Shown here in pieces: positions 6,686 to 7,735 of a stretch of 7,735 bases of DNA (the stretch's first letter is position 1; each line of letters opens with the position of its first letter). Source of the stretch: an uncultured Bacillaceae bacterium (GTDB lineage Bacteria > Bacillota > Bacilli > Bacillales > Alkalibacillaceae); the NCBI GenBank assembly GCA_937958375.1, contig CALGNY010000139.1:1-7735 (forward strand). Direction: 5' to 3'. Position numbers and translations under genes: made by a program. The notes below the pieces were generated by a model. That model worked only from the letters and a program-made list of their open reading frames with translations, ran no database searches and was not told where the DNA came from.

Positions 6686-7619
6686 TTTCTTTAAACTACT
6701 GTATAACGAATTATTTAAAATTTACATTCGGAAATCGACTTGGATTATGTATATCCTGTTGGCAGTTCTCGTCATTGGTGGTGCTGCCCTGGTCTCCTCG
6801 GTTGATTCCATCCAAACCGAGTACTCGGATAATTGGAAAGAAGAATTGCAGGAAGAAAATGAACAGTACCAACAAGAAATCGCTGAGTTTGACAATACAT
6901 TTTCTTATGAATTAATGGAGCGAAACAATTACTATCTTGAGAATGACATTAAGCCACTGGACTATGGTGCTTGGCAATTCACCCTTGAAAATGTCGGTCT
7001 GGTAGCTGTCGTCAGCCTATTAACCATCATTATCGGCTCAAGCATCATCTCGAATGAATATAAATGGGGAACCATCAAATTATTATTGATCCGACCGGTT
7101 TCAAGGAATGTCATTTTACTCAGTAAGTTTGTTGCAACCTTTGTGTTTGCCTTATTGACGATGATTTTCCTCTTCCTCATTTCGATGTTGGGCGGAGGAA
7201 TTTTCTTCGGACTTGAAGGCGTGAATCCGAATACGGTCATCAGCACAGTGGACGGTTTCGAATACGTACCAATTGTCGGCGAAGTGATGTCTGAATATGC
7301 CTATCGCATTGTTGACCTGATCATGGTCTCCACATTGGCCTTTATGATTTCGACCATCTTTAAAAACAGCTCCATTGCTGTCGGGATCGGTGTATTCATA
7401 CTAATGGGCGGAAACTTGATCACAGGCATTTTCTCCCGTTATGAATGGTCCAAATATCTGCTATTCGCAAACTTGGATCTGCAGCAATATAAATCAGGCA
7501 ATGTGCTGATTGAAGGCATGACACTCGGGTTCTCGATTACGATGTTAATCATTTACTTTGTTGTATTCGTGGCACTCGCCTGGACTTTCTTCAATAAACG
7601 AGATATTGTCAATCAGTAG
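6678..7619 (+). CDS. ABC-2 family transporter permease (partner of the upstream ATPase)
   Basis: Membrane subunit of the exporter, 313 aa. Six membrane helices are apparent: about 22-40, 105-124, 150-178, 210-228, 232-252 and 281-305. The NEYKWGTIKLLLIRPVSR segment (126-143) after helix 2 is the hallmark coupling region of BcrB/NatB-like ABC-2 permeases. Between helices 1 and 2 lies an external loop of about 60 residues, strongly acidic and Gln/Glu-rich, with coiled-coil character around 52-70. The start is TTG at 6678, eight codon-frame bases inside the ATPase gene end, with GGGGGG (6665-6670) seven bases upstream, so translation is probably coupled. A strong terminator follows eleven bases after the stop, closing the two-gene operon. 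Substrate unknown; peptide antibiotic or lipid-type compounds are likely by family. Confidence 0.92.
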   Translation: MSNFFKLLYNELFKIYIRKSTWIMYILLAVLVIGGAALVSSVDSIQTEYSDNWKEELQEENEQYQQEIAEFDNTFSYELMERNNYYLENDIKPLDYGAWQFTLENVGLVAVVSLLTIIIGSSIISNEYKWGTIKLLLIRPVSRNVILLSKFVATFVFALLTMIFLFLISMLGGGIFFGLEGVNPNTVISTVDGFEYVPIVGEVMSEYAYRIVDLIMVSTLAFMISTIFKNSSIAVGIGVFILMGGNLITGIFSRYEWSKYLLFANLDLQQYKSGNVLIEGMTLGFSITMLIIYFVVFVALAWTFFNKRDIVNQ

Positions 7620-7629
7620 GTATGTACTG

Positions 7630-7665
7630 AAAACCTTGGGGAATATTAATTTCTCAAGGTTTTTT
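7630..7665 (+). terminator. Rho-independent terminator of the ABC exporter operon
   Basis: AAAACCTTG (7630-7638) pairs with CAAGGTTTT (7655-7663). The stem continues inward through GGGAA (7639-7643) against TTTCT (7650-7654) with two G-U pairs, giving about 14 pairs and a six-base loop, TATTAA. A run of six T (7660-7665) completes it. It begins eleven bases after the permease stop codon. Confidence 0.9.
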
Positions 7666-7735
7666 GTTGTTTAGAAAAAATGACAATGTGAGCAGGTCGC
7701 CTATTGGGAAAGTAAGCTGACCTTCTGGGTTTAAA
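7666..7735. other. Right-edge intergenic sequence with no supported gene
   Basis: These last 70 bases contain no start codon with a ribosome binding site that opens a lasting frame on the plus strand. A short imperfect inverted repeat, AGGTC/GACCT, is present near 7695-7723. One minus-strand frame is open from the edge into the terminator, but it is too short to call. I see nothing definite here. Confidence 0.5.

Noticed and set aside
7695..7723. AGGTC/GACCT inverted repeat near the right edge as a second terminator or mobile-element end
   Set aside because: Only five pairs, a long loop, no T-run and no recognisable transposase or direct repeat. Not enough to call.
7654..7734. A minus-strand frame open from the right edge, ending in a TGA inside the terminator (about 26 codons)
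   Set aside because: It is too short to distinguish from chance, shows no family motif I recognise, and its stop falls inside a strong terminator stem. Sequence beyond the right edge is needed.

Overview
The window looks like chromosomal DNA from an endospore-forming Firmicute, most likely a member of the Bacillaceae. It carries a complete GerA-family nutrient germinant receptor operon, strong AGGAGG-like ribosome binding sites, several non-ATG starts and moderate GC. I cannot name genus or species from the sequence.

Left part (1-1804): a minus-strand pair encodes a luciferase-like flavin-dependent oxidoreductase, followed 11 bases later by an NAD(P)H-dependent FMN reductase. The reductase runs off the left edge, missing only its extreme C-terminus. 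The pair resembles a two-component flavin monooxygenase: the reductase would make reduced flavin and the LLM enzyme would use it with oxygen on an unknown substrate. A 169-base divergent intergenic region separates the pair from the germination operon.

Middle (1805-5647): three plus-strand genes in the order A-C-B encode the channel-like A subunit (TTG start), the C-subunit lipoprotein and the B-subunit APC-type transporter. They are tightly packed: A and C overlap by 4 bases, and C and B are 19 bases apart. The A-C-B order is that of the B. subtilis gerK operon rather than gerA or gerB. Together they should form a germinant receptor in the spore inner membrane that senses a small nutrient and triggers ion release. 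The germinant cannot be read from the sequence.

Right part (5648-7735): a 114-base leader holds a candidate housekeeping promoter, a cluster of TGAAA/TTTCA half-sites and a possible 5'UTR hairpin. It precedes a two-gene ABC exporter of the BcrAB / lantibiotic-immunity-like type: an ATPase with Glu in place of the Q-loop Gln, and an overlapping TTG-started ABC-2 permease with an acidic external loop. A strong intrinsic terminator follows. The last ~65 bases hold no supported gene.

Most of the window is recognisable. I found no convincing wholly new system. The most interesting points are the regulatory architecture ahead of the ABC operon, the E-loop ATPase, and the unassigned substrates of the flavin pair and the receptor.
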